In this document: piece after piece, positions 1 through 7,851 of the stretch
Layout of the letters: each line of letters starts with the position of its first letter
Numbering within the stretch: position 1 is the first letter of the stretch
Position numbers and translations under genes: made by a program
Assembly (NCBI RefSeq): GCF_039908635.1
Contig: NZ_CP150918.1
Span: 3,653,001 to 3,717,000 of the forward strand
Reading direction: 5' to 3'
Length of the DNA: 64,000 bases
Origin: Pseudomonas purpurea
Lineage (GTDB): Bacteria; Pseudomonadota; Gammaproteobacteria; Pseudomonadales; Pseudomonadaceae
Notes under the pieces: model-generated
Told to the model about the DNA's origin: nothing
What the model saw: only the letters and a program-made list of their open reading frames with translations
Databases searched by the model: none

Positions 1-292
1 GCCGCACCTGGCGACGGTCACCCTCGCAGCGTTGGCGGGTGAGGAAACCTTTCTGTTCCAGACGATCGAGCATGCGAGTCATCGAACCGCTGTCCAGCGA
101 CAGGTGACGACACAGCTCCGCCGGCGTATCGACGCCGAACTGGGCCATGATGATCAACACCTTGAACTGCGCGGACGTGATGCCGTGGGGTTCCATGTGC
201 GTGTCGATCAGCCGGTCCTTGAGCAAGGCCGCACGCCCCAGCAGCAGCCCGAGGTGGCAATTGTGAAAATCGTCGGGATTGAAATGCTTCAT
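1..292 (-). CDS. MarR-family transcriptional regulator (partial, C-terminus outside window)
   Basis: Reading leftwards from 292 gives an uninterrupted frame beginning MKHFNPDDFHNCHLGLLLG and running off the window edge. It contains the MarR winged-helix pattern: a dimerisation helix, then 'GITSAQFKVLIIM', the recognition segment 'TPAELCRHLSLDSGSMTRMLDRLE', and the wing start 'KGFLTRQRCEGDRRQ'. MarR proteins are usually dimeric repressors released by small phenolic or drug-like ligands. An in-frame ATG lies at 304, but the one at 292 has a better upstream GGTGG. Two identical palindromes immediately upstream (308-319 and 341-352) are the probable autoregulatory operators. It is codirectional with the decarboxylase/exporter genes at 527-3557, so it may control efflux or product-related functions there or beyond the window edge. 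The missing C-terminus prevents subfamily assignment. Confidence 0.85.
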   Translation of the reverse strand, partial: MKHFNPDDFHNCHLGLLLGRAALLKDRLIDTHMEPHGITSAQFKVLIIMAQFGVDTPAELCRHLSLDSGSMTRMLDRLEQKGFLTRQRCEGDRRQVR

Positions 293-307
293 CTGACCAC
301 CCATTAG

Positions 308-319
308 CTGCCTAGGCAG
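308..319. promoter_or_regulatory. Palindromic operator, proximal copy
   Basis: CTGCCTAGGCAG is a perfect 12-bp palindrome just ahead of the MarR start. An identical copy lies 33 bp away, which is about three helical turns. This arrangement fits two MarR dimers binding the same face of the promoter. That MarR binds it is inference. Confidence 0.7.
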
Positions 320-340
320 GGAAAGTATGTCGAGATGTTA

Positions 341-352
341 CTGCCTAGGCAG
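341..352. promoter_or_regulatory. Palindromic operator, distal copy
   Basis: This is the second exact copy of CTGCCTAGGCAG, 33 bp from the first. The rest of the interval up to the decarboxylase stop (353-526) shows no gene and no convincing intrinsic terminator. Confidence 0.7.
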
Positions 353-526
353 CCAATGTCAACGTAATAGTTAGGAAGCTTTGTAATTAGGTGATCAGCG
401 GCACTGAGCGTCTTCAAACAATGAAATGGGTTTTCAACGGGGTCGCGTCACACGCTTCATGCACAGGTCCGGGTGATTGAAAGCACTGGTGATGCCGTCC
501 CCGGCTGAGGCGGCAGCCCATGCGGC

Positions 527-2032
527 TCATGACTTTGCGGGTAGACCGCCTTCGGCCAGGGAGGCAATGGACGTGAGTAGCGCGTTGATATCCGCCCCTG
601 TGGTCCCGGGATTCAACAAGGTCATTTTCAGGGTGATCAAACCGGCATGACGGGTGACGCCCAGGTTGGCGATTCCCTGCTCAAACAATGTCTGGGCAAT
701 GTGACGATGCAGTGCGTCCCGATCCTCGGCTGCGTGCAAGGGAGTGCAAACCCGCAGCAGAACGCTGGTCAATTGCCCGCAACTGACCAGTTCGAAGGCT
801 GCCGAGGCGTCGATCACCTTGGCGACCTCGGCTGCCAGGTCAATGCACTGGTCAATCATTGCCGCGTACTGACGGGTTCCGATACTGCGCAGGCTCATCC
901 ACAGCTTCAGCGCATCGAAACGGCGGGTGGTTTGCAACGATTTTGTCACCAGGTTCGGCAAGCCGTCCCGATCATCCTCCGGCGGGTTCAGGTAATCGGC
1001 GTGTGTGCGCATGAGTTCGAAATGCGCTGCGTCACGCAGCAGAAACGCACCGCAACTGATGGTCTGGAAAAACTGTTTGTGGAAGTCCAGCGTCAGGGAA
1101 TCCGCCCGGTCCAGACCGTGCAGACGGTGGCGATACCGGTGTGATAACAGCAAGGCACCGCCCCATGCCGCGTCAACGTGCAGCCATAGCCCATGGGCCT
1201 GCGCGATGTCGGCGAGGGTGTCGAGCGGATCGATGGCGCCCGTGTCCGTGGTGCCCGCTGTAGCGACTATCACGAAGGGCGTTCGCGATTCACTCGCAAG
1301 CCTTGCGAGCGTGCACTTAAGGTCGTCCACCGACATTTTTCCGTCCCGGTCACAGGACACGGGTATCGCCGCGTTTTTGCCCAGCCCCAGTAACGACAGC
1401 GACTGTTGCACCGAAAAATGCGCCTGGCGCGAACACACGGCAACCATCCCTTGGGCGCACGCAGGAAGCCCCTGCTCCTTGACGTCCACTCCCCAGCGAA
1501 GCAGAGCGTAACGATCACGGGCAAGCAGCAGGCCCATCAAATTGCTTTGCGTTCCCCCGCTGGTAAACACACCGGCGTCGCCGTCCGGGTAGCCTGTCCA
1601 TGCACGCAGCGCACTCACCAGATGCTGTTCGAGAAAGGTCGCGGAGGGACTCTGGTCCCAAGAGTCCAGCGACTGATTGGCTACGTTGATCAGGACTTCG
1701 GCCAGTTGGCTGGCCAACGTGGTCGGACAGTGCAAATGGGCGATGCAAAGGGGGTGGTGGACTTGCAAGGCATGGTCGAGAAAACAGCTGGCGGCATCGG
1801 CCAGCGCCTGTTCGTCACCCACCCCTTGCGGGGGGAAAACGTCCAGATCGGACAAGGCTTTTCGCTGGGCGGCGGGCTGCGTTCCGTCAAACAGCGTGCC
1901 TGTTTCCAACCAGCGACTCGCGATGTCGACGGCCTGCCCCATCAAACGACGGTATATGTGCGCCCCAGCCGGATCAGCCGTGGTCATCCCCCGGGTGAGT
2001 TCATCAAGGCGGTTGGCATGACTCAGCGGCAT
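527..2032 (-). CDS. PLP-dependent group II amino-acid decarboxylase
   Basis: This is a 501-residue fold-type I PLP enzyme of the glutamate/aromatic/diaminobutyrate decarboxylase family. Visible marks are the cofactor phosphate loop 'TSGGTQSN' (about 157-164), a stacking His near 205 ('SRQAHFSVQQ'), 'HVDAAWGG' with the pyridine-binding Asp near 287, and the Schiff-base Lys in 'DFHKQFF' (K319). The start at 2032 is preferred over an upstream in-frame ATG because GGAG sits about 10 nt before it and the family N-terminus begins there. It follows the MFS gene by 25 nt, so the two are probably cotranscribed. In this context it could decarboxylate an amino acid that feeds, or is released from, the peptide pathway at 5.5-9.4 kb. 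The substrate cannot be read from sequence; 2,4-diaminobutyrate or aromatic amino acids are possible. Confidence 0.85.
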   Translation of the reverse strand: MPLSHANRLDELTRGMTTADPAGAHIYRRLMGQAVDIASRWLETGTLFDGTQPAAQRKALSDLDVFPPQGVGDEQALADAASCFLDHALQVHHPLCIAHLHCPTTLASQLAEVLINVANQSLDSWDQSPSATFLEQHLVSALRAWTGYPDGDAGVFTSGGTQSNLMGLLLARDRYALLRWGVDVKEQGLPACAQGMVAVCSRQAHFSVQQSLSLLGLGKNAAIPVSCDRDGKMSVDDLKCTLARLASESRTPFVIVATAGTTDTGAIDPLDTLADIAQAHGLWLHVDAAWGGALLLSHRYRHRLHGLDRADSLTLDFHKQFFQTISCGAFLLRDAAHFELMRTHADYLNPPEDDRDGLPNLVTKSLQTTRRFDALKLWMSLRSIGTRQYAAMIDQCIDLAAEVAKVIDASAAFELVSCGQLTSVLLRVCTPLHAAEDRDALHRHIAQTLFEQGIANLGVTRHAGLITLKMTLLNPGTTGADINALLTSIASLAEGGLPAKS

Positions 2033-2057
2033 GTTCGAATGCTCCGGGGATAAAGGC

Positions 2058-3557
2058 TCATGGCGTGGCAGCAGCTGTGGCGGGCGAGCGCAGGAGCAGG
2101 TAAATACTGAGCGCGCTGACGAGCAACAGCGCAGCCGCCGCACCGAGAACAGAGCCATACGCCATTTGATAGGCTGCTTTGGCCGCTGAAATCAACTGCA
2201 ACCCGATTTCAGGGGAGACCTTGGCGGCCACAATAAGCGCGCCATCCAGACTGTCTACCGCCTGATCGAACGATTCGGCCGCTTCGGGTAATGCGACAAA
2301 ACGGCTGTAGATCCCGCCCGCCAGACTTCCCAGTAACGTAACACCCAAGGCCCCGCCCAACTCGAAAGAGACTTCTTCTACCGAGGCAACCATTCCAACC
2401 TGGGTGGCAGGTGCCCGGTGCATGATGATGCTCGACGCCGCCGTCATCGCGGCCCCCACGCCCGCCCCCAACCCCATCAGCGCAAAGGCTGACGGCATGT
2501 TCGAGACCATCAGCGCGCCGATGCTCAGCCCCGACATCAGCAACGCGACCGTCAGCACCCGCGTACTGCCGAACGTAGGCAGGAACCAGCCCGTCAAAGG
2601 CCCGGCGAAGAACGCCGTGAGGGGAAGTGGCAGGATGACGAGCGCCGCCTTCAACGGTGTCAGGTCCTGCACCAGTTGCAAATACTGGGTCAACACCAAC
2701 TCCAGGCCAAGCAATGCCAACGAAGCGCAAAACGCTGCGGCAATACCGGCGCTGAAGACCGGGTCGCGAAACAGACGAAAATCTATAAGCGGGTGCATCG
2801 CGCGCTGCTGGCGCCGAACGAACACAATCAACAGCGATACACCGACCGCCATGGCACAGGCTGCGACAAACAGGTCAGGCTGGGGGCGACCGAACTCCTT
2901 GATGGCATACACCACCCCCACCAGGCCAACCATGATCTGTAGCGAGCCGGAAACATCCCAGGCCTTGCCTTTCTGAACGGGTTGACTCGGGATGAAATAG
3001 AGCGCGCAAGGCAAGACGACAAGAATGATCGGCAGGTTGATCAAGAACACCGCCCCCCATCCATAAAACTCCAGGACGACGCCTCCCAGAATCGGCCCCA
3101 GTGCGGCCGCGCCAGCCGCCGCCGAGGCCCACACACCAATGGCGAGGGAGCGTTCGCGCTCATCGACAAAGGTCTGGCGGATGATCGACAAGGTCGCGGG
3201 CATCATCATCGCCGCCCCCACGCCCAGTACCGCCCGTCCCAGGATCAGCCATTGCGGGCGGGTGGCAAAGGCTGACATCAGCGAGGCCAGCGCAAACACA
3301 CCAAGACCGCTGACGAACAATCGCTTGCTCCCCAAGCGGTCACCTGCCGCACCCAGCCCCGGTAACAGACCAGCAACGAGCAAGGGGTAGATATTCAGAA
3401 TCCACAGTTTTTCGTTAGCGTTCGCCTGCAAGTCCCGGGTCAGCAGGGGCAACGCCGCGTAAAGAACGGTTCCATCGATTGAAATCAACAGCAAGGCACT
3501 GGAGACCAAAGCAAGGATCAACCAGCGTCGGCGATGTGGCGGTGATGGATGCGACAT
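2058..3557 (-). CDS. MFS exporter, DHA2 (14-TM drug:H+ antiporter) family
   Basis: A 499-residue very hydrophobic protein with about 14 predicted membrane segments. The DHA2 signatures are visible: 'SIDGTVLYAALP' in TM1, a GDRLGSKR-type motif A loop, and the TM5 motif C region 'LGPILGGVV'. Family members (QacA, EmrB, SmvA) export cationic or amphipathic compounds using the proton gradient. The start has only a weak Shine-Dalgarno. It lies between the solute-binding-protein gene (93-nt gap) and the decarboxylase (25-nt gap), all on one strand. It is a plausible exporter or self-resistance pump for the product of the neighbouring cluster. That role is inferred from position only. Confidence 0.88.
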   Translation of the reverse strand: MSHPSPPHRRRWLILALVSSALLLISIDGTVLYAALPLLTRDLQANANEKLWILNIYPLLVAGLLPGLGAAGDRLGSKRLFVSGLGVFALASLMSAFATRPQWLILGRAVLGVGAAMMMPATLSIIRQTFVDERERSLAIGVWASAAAGAAALGPILGGVVLEFYGWGAVFLINLPIILVVLPCALYFIPSQPVQKGKAWDVSGSLQIMVGLVGVVYAIKEFGRPQPDLFVAACAMAVGVSLLIVFVRRQQRAMHPLIDFRLFRDPVFSAGIAAAFCASLALLGLELVLTQYLQLVQDLTPLKAALVILPLPLTAFFAGPLTGWFLPTFGSTRVLTVALLMSGLSIGALMVSNMPSAFALMGLGAGVGAAMTAASSIIMHRAPATQVGMVASVEEVSFELGGALGVTLLGSLAGGIYSRFVALPEAAESFDQAVDSLDGALIVAAKVSPEIGLQLISAAKAAYQMAYGSVLGAAAALLLVSALSIYLLLRSPATAAATP

Positions 3558-3650
3558 TGTGATCGACCCTGATCAAGGCGAACGGGAGTGCCTTCCTTCG
3601 GAAAGAAACCAGCCGAGGCGTCAGCCGACTCGGCACTGCCCGACGCAAAC

Positions 3651-4685
3651 CTACTGCGAAAGTTCTGTCCAGATTGCCGCGTACTGCTCTTGCACGTTTG
3701 CCGGGCAGGCAAAGGTGAACTGCGCCTTGCGCAAGACCTCTGCCGGGATATTCAGCTCCGGAGCGTCCCGCATGGACGCGGGCATGAACTGTTCGGCACC
3801 GGCCACAGCACTGGCGTAACCATGGAAGGCAGAGTTCAAGGCTGCATTGCGCGGTTCCATGATGAAATTCATAAACAGCCTGGCATTCGCCACGTTCGTG
3901 GAACGCTTCAGGATCACCACGTTGTCACTGAATATTTGCGTGCCTTCCCTTGGAAGGCCGAAGCGGATCGTCGGGTTGATCATGCGCTGGCGCAAGGCGG
4001 CACCGTTCCAGTCGATGCTGGCCTTGAAATGCCCGGTGGCCATTTTCTGTACGCTGCCGTACTCCATGGAGGCCCACGCCGGCCGGGCCTTGACCAGGGT
4101 ATTGCGCACCTGGCGCAACAATTGCGGATCGGCATCACACATCTTGCCGCCGTGATAACGCACGGCGGCGTAGATGACTTCGTTCATGTCCGCGCCAATG
4201 TTAATCGTCCCTTGCAGTTCCTTGGGCGGATCAATCACCACAGACCAAGTGTCGATATCCCCTTTGTAGACATCGGTGTGAATGGCAACGCCCACCACTC
4301 CCCACGCCCATGGCACCGAAAATTTGCGCCCTGGATCAAAAGGCGGGTCGACCCATTGCGCAGTCAGATTGCGGAAGTTGTCCAGTTGGGATGGATGAGC
4401 CGCCAACACCAGGTCCTCGGCTATCCACAAGGGCAAATAATTGCCTGCCACCACCGCTACATCCGCGGCCACTGACTGGTCTCGAACCTTGGCAAGCGCA
4501 GTGTCACTGGATTCGTACTCAACCAGCTCAACCGCGACGTTGTGCTCTTTTTCGAACTTTTCGATCATCTGCGCACTGGTGTAGCTTTCCCAATTGTAGA
4601 GCGTGAGCGTGCCCTCGGCCTTGACCACGCCAAACGCGCAACTGAAGGCCAGGGCGATACCTGTTCTGGAAAGTGTTAACGGCAT
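3651..4685 (-). CDS. Periplasmic solute-binding protein, polyamine (PotD/PotF-like) type, orphan
   Basis: A 344-residue secreted binding protein. It has a signal peptide (about residues 1-23, ending ...GVVKA before EGTLTLYNWESY). The 'LTLYNWESY' opening is typical of PotD/PotF/SpuD spermidine or putrescine receptors, as are 'VPWAWGVVGVAIHTDVY' and 'SVQKMATGHFKASIDWNG'. GGAG lies about 8 nt before the start. No permease or ATPase gene of an ABC importer is adjacent, so it is an orphan receptor. It may share another transporter, or serve as a periplasmic carrier or sensor for a cationic product of the cluster. The polyamine specificity is a family-level guess. Confidence 0.85.
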   Translation of the reverse strand: MPLTLSRTGIALAFSCAFGVVKAEGTLTLYNWESYTSAQMIEKFEKEHNVAVELVEYESSDTALAKVRDQSVAADVAVVAGNYLPLWIAEDLVLAAHPSQLDNFRNLTAQWVDPPFDPGRKFSVPWAWGVVGVAIHTDVYKGDIDTWSVVIDPPKELQGTINIGADMNEVIYAAVRYHGGKMCDADPQLLRQVRNTLVKARPAWASMEYGSVQKMATGHFKASIDWNGAALRQRMINPTIRFGLPREGTQIFSDNVVILKRSTNVANARLFMNFIMEPRNAALNSAFHGYASAVAGAEQFMPASMRDAPELNIPAEVLRKAQFTFACPANVQEQYAAIWTELSQ

Positions 4686-4773
4686 TGAGCTGACTCCAAA
4701 GCCTCGCGGCGAGCGCTGAAACCTGTCAGTGACAGTGAGTAATGAGAATGGCCAGTAACCCCGATGCCAGAAT

Positions 4774-5430
4774 CTAAGCCATTGGCAGCAGCACTCTCAG
4801 GTGAGCGACCCGTTGGGGAAGGTCGTCCTGGAGGGCCATCGTCGAGTAAGCGATTGACATCGAAAACACCCCCAGCAGCACGGAGGCTGATCGCTGGAAA
4901 GTCGCCGTATGATTCGACCAGGACTGGCGGGAAGTCAGAATCTTGCCCAGGGACGCCCACAGTATTCCGATGGGCCCAAGTGCAATCAGAAACACACCCA
5001 TCGCCCAGGCAAACTGCTCAGTGGACTGGAAAGCACTTAACGGAAAGACCGAGCTGGCGAAAAGGAATGCCTTGGGATTCAACAACGTTGCCAAAAACAC
5101 TTCGAAAAAGTGGGCGGGCCTGCGCAGAGTGTCATGAAGGACATGGCTGTTTCGCCATAGTTTGAACGCCAGCCACAGCAAGTACGCCGCACAGAGCAAC
5201 TTGATGCCATCGAGCAGCCAAGGCCGGCTCGCGGCAAAAGACAGCAGGAAAAAGCCCCAAGTCAAAATAGCCAGGGCGTACCCCATGGCCTCTGCCACCA
5301 CCAAAGGCAGTGTTCTGCGCACCCCGACCTTGAGCCCTGAAGAAAACAGCAGCGTATTGGTCGGCCCCGGCACTATCAGAATCAGCGAGGCGTAGAACGA
5401 CATGACGAGCAACTCATGAAAGACAGGCAT
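4774..5430 (-). CDS. LysE/RhtB-family amino-acid exporter
   Basis: A 218-residue membrane protein with about six hydrophobic segments. The LysE-family opening is present: an N-terminal helix, then 'PGPTNTLLFSSGLKVGVRRTLPLVVAEAMGYA', matching the family GP.P..............G...G.......G pattern. GGAGG sits 5 nt before the ATG. Relatives export lysine, homoserine, threonine or amino-acid analogues. It lies just downstream of the tRNA-synthetase-like gene and reads the same way. Export of an unusual amino acid or small peptide product is therefore plausible but inferred. Confidence 0.88.
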   Translation of the reverse strand: MPVFHELLVMSFYASLILIVPGPTNTLLFSSGLKVGVRRTLPLVVAEAMGYALAILTWGFFLLSFAASRPWLLDGIKLLCAAYLLWLAFKLWRNSHVLHDTLRRPAHFFEVFLATLLNPKAFLFASSVFPLSAFQSTEQFAWAMGVFLIALGPIGILWASLGKILTSRQSWSNHTATFQRSASVLLGVFSMSIAYSTMALQDDLPQRVAHLRVLLPMA

Positions 5431-5498
5431 AGAACCTCCGGGCTCGGTGTCCCAAACGGTATAAAGTGGCGGCGTGTCGAGCCCGGGTGGCTGCGCAA

Positions 5499-6386
5499 CT
5501 AACTCCGGGAAAACGGACGCGCGGTGCGAAAGACCTCGATCGTGTCCAGACCCAACGCTGTCCGGCAGAGCCGCTCGATGCCGATACCAAACCCTGAACT
5601 CGCGGCGGGAACGGTGTTGGACCTCATCAGTTCACACATGAGCTGGTCCTCGGGGCCAAAACTGTTGAGGCGCCTGGCCTGTTCCTCAAACCGGTCGGCA
5701 TCATCTTCATCCGTGTAGCCGTGGACCACTTCGATCGCATCGATAAGGATCTCGAAACGGTCCACTATCGCCGCCGTTCCTGGCCTTCTTTTGGCCCGTA
5801 CTTCGGGCAGCAACGGAAAGTCCGTGACCACCACACAACGGTCTTTGGAGAGCGGTTCGACATTTTCGGTGATGTAGCGGTCGATCAACCACAGCGGAGA
5901 AATTTCATAATCGTTGTACATCTCCTGGAAGGCGCCCACCAACTTCATGGCCGAGTGTTCGTCCGAGAACAGGTCTATTCCCAGATCCTTGCGAATCAAC
6001 TCCCCGAACGACAAAACCTCTATCGGCCCTGGATAAAACTCGCTGACGATGCGTGTCGCCAGGTCCAGCATTTCATCGATGGTGGCGTCACGTTTGTAGA
6101 GATCGAGCATGGTGAATTCAGGCAAGTGCGTTGCGTCCAGTTCATCCGGACGAAAACTGGGGCCCATTTCGTAAACCGCCGGTGTGAACTGCAGGTTGTA
6201 GCGCAAGGCAAACGCTGACGACTCACGGAGCCAGCGACCATCCATCAATTGCAGTCTGGGACGGTCTGCATCGCCAGGAAACTTGCGCAGTATCGGCGTC
6301 ATGATTTCGAAGTAACCTTCGTGATCCAGCAGATGACGGATGCGGCGCATCATGGTGGACTTGTAGATAACCGGTTCAATCGGCAT
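5499..6386 (-). CDS. Class II aminoacyl-tRNA-synthetase-like enzyme, stand-alone catalytic domain (EpmA/LysRS-like)
   Basis: A 295-residue protein consisting of only a class II synthetase core, with no OB-fold anticodon-binding domain. Motif 1 is at 'GYFEIMTPILRKFPGDA' (P31). Motif 2 is 'FRPDELDATHLPEFTMLDLY' (R79, E90) and motif 3 is 'GFGIGIERLCR' (R272). All ATP- and aminoacyl-adenylate-binding signatures look intact. The closest known layout is EpmA (PoxA/GenX), a LysRS paralogue that ligates beta-lysine to a protein lysine. This copy is not next to epmB or efp and is embedded among oxidases and exporters, so it is unlikely to be the housekeeping EpmA. It may activate an amino acid and attach it to a peptide or small molecule. 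AAGGA lies about 13 nt before the start. Confidence 0.85.
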   Translation of the reverse strand: MPIEPVIYKSTMMRRIRHLLDHEGYFEIMTPILRKFPGDADRPRLQLMDGRWLRESSAFALRYNLQFTPAVYEMGPSFRPDELDATHLPEFTMLDLYKRDATIDEMLDLATRIVSEFYPGPIEVLSFGELIRKDLGIDLFSDEHSAMKLVGAFQEMYNDYEISPLWLIDRYITENVEPLSKDRCVVVTDFPLLPEVRAKRRPGTAAIVDRFEILIDAIEVVHGYTDEDDADRFEEQARRLNSFGPEDQLMCELMRSNTVPAASSGFGIGIERLCRTALGLDTIEVFRTARPFSRS

Positions 6387-6539
6387 GGCTGCTTAATATC
6401 CTTATTGAGAAATTGAGCGTTCGACGGCCACGCCCCTGCCAGGCCTGGATGCCCTGTCGGGGCACTTCGCGGCCGTCATGCATTGGCTTGGGCAAACCTC
6501 AGGGTTCGTGGCTTTTTCCAGGGCAAAAAAGCGTTCAGT

Positions 6540-6944
6540 CTAGGGCGCAGGCTTTCCTTTGAGCCCAACGTCGATTTTCCACCAGCGTGGCCGAGAGGAC
6601 GTAAAGGAGTGCGCTGTGGGACGCAGCGCACTTTGCCCCTTGGCGTCGAAACTGCCGAGTACCAACGCGACCGTGGGTGCATCATCAATGGCGCCCAGCG
6701 TGCTGCCGCAGCGAGGGCAAAAGGCTCGGCTGGAGTACTCCGAAGATCGGTACAGGGTCGGCATCCCGCCTTCGCCCACCCATTGCACTTCATCCTTTGA
6801 GAACTCCACCCAGCACAGGGTCAACCCACCCGAGTGCCGCTGACATATCCCGCACGAGCAGGTATGAGGGTTTTGGGGCTCACCCGTGGCAACGAATCGG
6901 ATGTGCCCGCAGAGGCATCCACCCTCATGTTTTTTAGTACTCAT
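6540..6944 (-). CDS. GFA/CENP-V-family zinc protein
   Basis: A 134-residue protein of the GFA (glutathione-dependent formaldehyde-activating enzyme) fold. Its zinc ligands are visible as 'GGCLCGHIRF', 'CSCGICQRHSGG' and 'FCPRCGS'. Gfa was described as binding glutathione and aiding S-hydroxymethylglutathione formation, though many members have no proven enzymatic role. It starts 21 nt after the stop of the diiron-oxidase gene and is probably in the same operon. Because some haem-oxygenase-like diiron oxidases release formaldehyde, this pairing is chemically suggestive. The 153-nt gap to the synthetase-like gene holds no gene. Confidence 0.82.
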   Translation of the reverse strand: MSTKKHEGGCLCGHIRFVATGEPQNPHTCSCGICQRHSGGLTLCWVEFSKDEVQWVGEGGMPTLYRSSEYSSRAFCPRCGSTLGAIDDAPTVALVLGSFDAKGQSALRPTAHSFTSSRPRWWKIDVGLKGKPAP

Positions 6945-6965
6945 GCAAAGATCTCGTCCTTGTGA

Positions 6966-7826
6966 TTAAGCGGCTTTGTGCCTGGATGCCCGACCTTCCT
7001 GCACCAGGCTATGGATCTCGGCCCATTGGTCGACGAACGGGTTGAGCATCTGCAAGAACCCGTCAACTATCTGCGGTTGAAGGAAGTTGAAGAGTTCGGC
7101 CTCGTGAATAAACCGGGCGATGCCATCCTGGTGACCCTGTTCGACCGCCACACTGCCTGTGGCCGCAACATGATCATCATCCAGGTGCATCCGGTAGTAG
7201 AAATCAAGACGCTTCAGCGAGCGACCCGACCCCAGCCCCAGGACCGTGCCCAGCCGGTCGGTGATCTCCCGCAGCAACTGGGTCTCGGCAATGGCAACGG
7301 CTTCGGTTGCGTAGTACATGCCCAGTATGGTGGAAGGGCAATGCGACCAGGTCAGGACATCAATCAACGAGATAAGCGAGCGTGTCGAGTCGGTACGGGG
7401 CATCCAGCCATTGACCCGCAAGCCAAGGTCCTCAATCAGCGCACCACTGAAAACCACATAGTGGGCAGGCAGCTTGCCTCTCTCGCCCCCCTCCTCCAGG
7501 AAATTGCGCGTCAACTCCTGAGCCAGCTCGGGGCAGAAGCCTCTGACGGTCTCTGCCGCCCGTAGCAGCATGGTGGAGTTGTAGCGCGCAAACACAGACA
7601 GTTCGGCAATGTACAACTGCGCTTCTTCTTTCGAGAGACTCTTGGGATCAACCAGGTCATGGATCTTCTGATAGAGACTGGCGATCATCGGGTTCAAGTG
7701 CCCGGCAATCAGTTCGCGACCGGAAACCGCCGCTTTGCCTTCTCGTATGACTTTATTGATCAGCGCATCGGTGTCGGTACACTGGCTGAGATAACCGTCA
7801 ACCAGACTGGGGAAGTTTCTGTACAT
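6966..7826 (-). CDS. Haem-oxygenase-like diiron oxidase (HDO superfamily, iron-containing redox enzyme)
   Basis: A 286-residue all-helical protein resembling the HDO/TenA-like superfamily (UndA, SznF, BesC, FlcD). Candidate iron ligands fit the family order: an acidic residue then His in 'FLEEGGERGKLPAHYVVF' (E112, H122), a Glu in the helix 'GMYYATEAVAIAE' (E175 or E181), and a late His/Asp cluster 'YRMHLDDDHVAA' (H214, D218, H219). Known members carry out N-oxygenation, desaturation or oxidative C-C cleavage of amino-acid-derived substrates. A perfect AAGGAGG lies 9 nt before the start. The gene follows the JmjC-type oxygenase by 25 nt. The ligand assignment is by eye and needs an alignment. 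Confidence 0.8.
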   Translation of the reverse strand: MYRNFPSLVDGYLSQCTDTDALINKVIREGKAAVSGRELIAGHLNPMIASLYQKIHDLVDPKSLSKEEAQLYIAELSVFARYNSTMLLRAAETVRGFCPELAQELTRNFLEEGGERGKLPAHYVVFSGALIEDLGLRVNGWMPRTDSTRSLISLIDVLTWSHCPSTILGMYYATEAVAIAETQLLREITDRLGTVLGLGSGRSLKRLDFYYRMHLDDDHVAATGSVAVEQGHQDGIARFIHEAELFNFLQPQIVDGFLQMLNPFVDQWAEIHSLVQEGRASRHKAA

Positions 7827-7851
7827 CGGCTAATCCTCCTTGAACAATCGA

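Noticed and set aside
5438..5486. CCGGGCTCG and CGAGCCCGG inverted repeat between the synthetase-like and LysE genes
   Set aside because: The loop is about 31 nt and no T-run follows, so a terminator or riboswitch is not supported.
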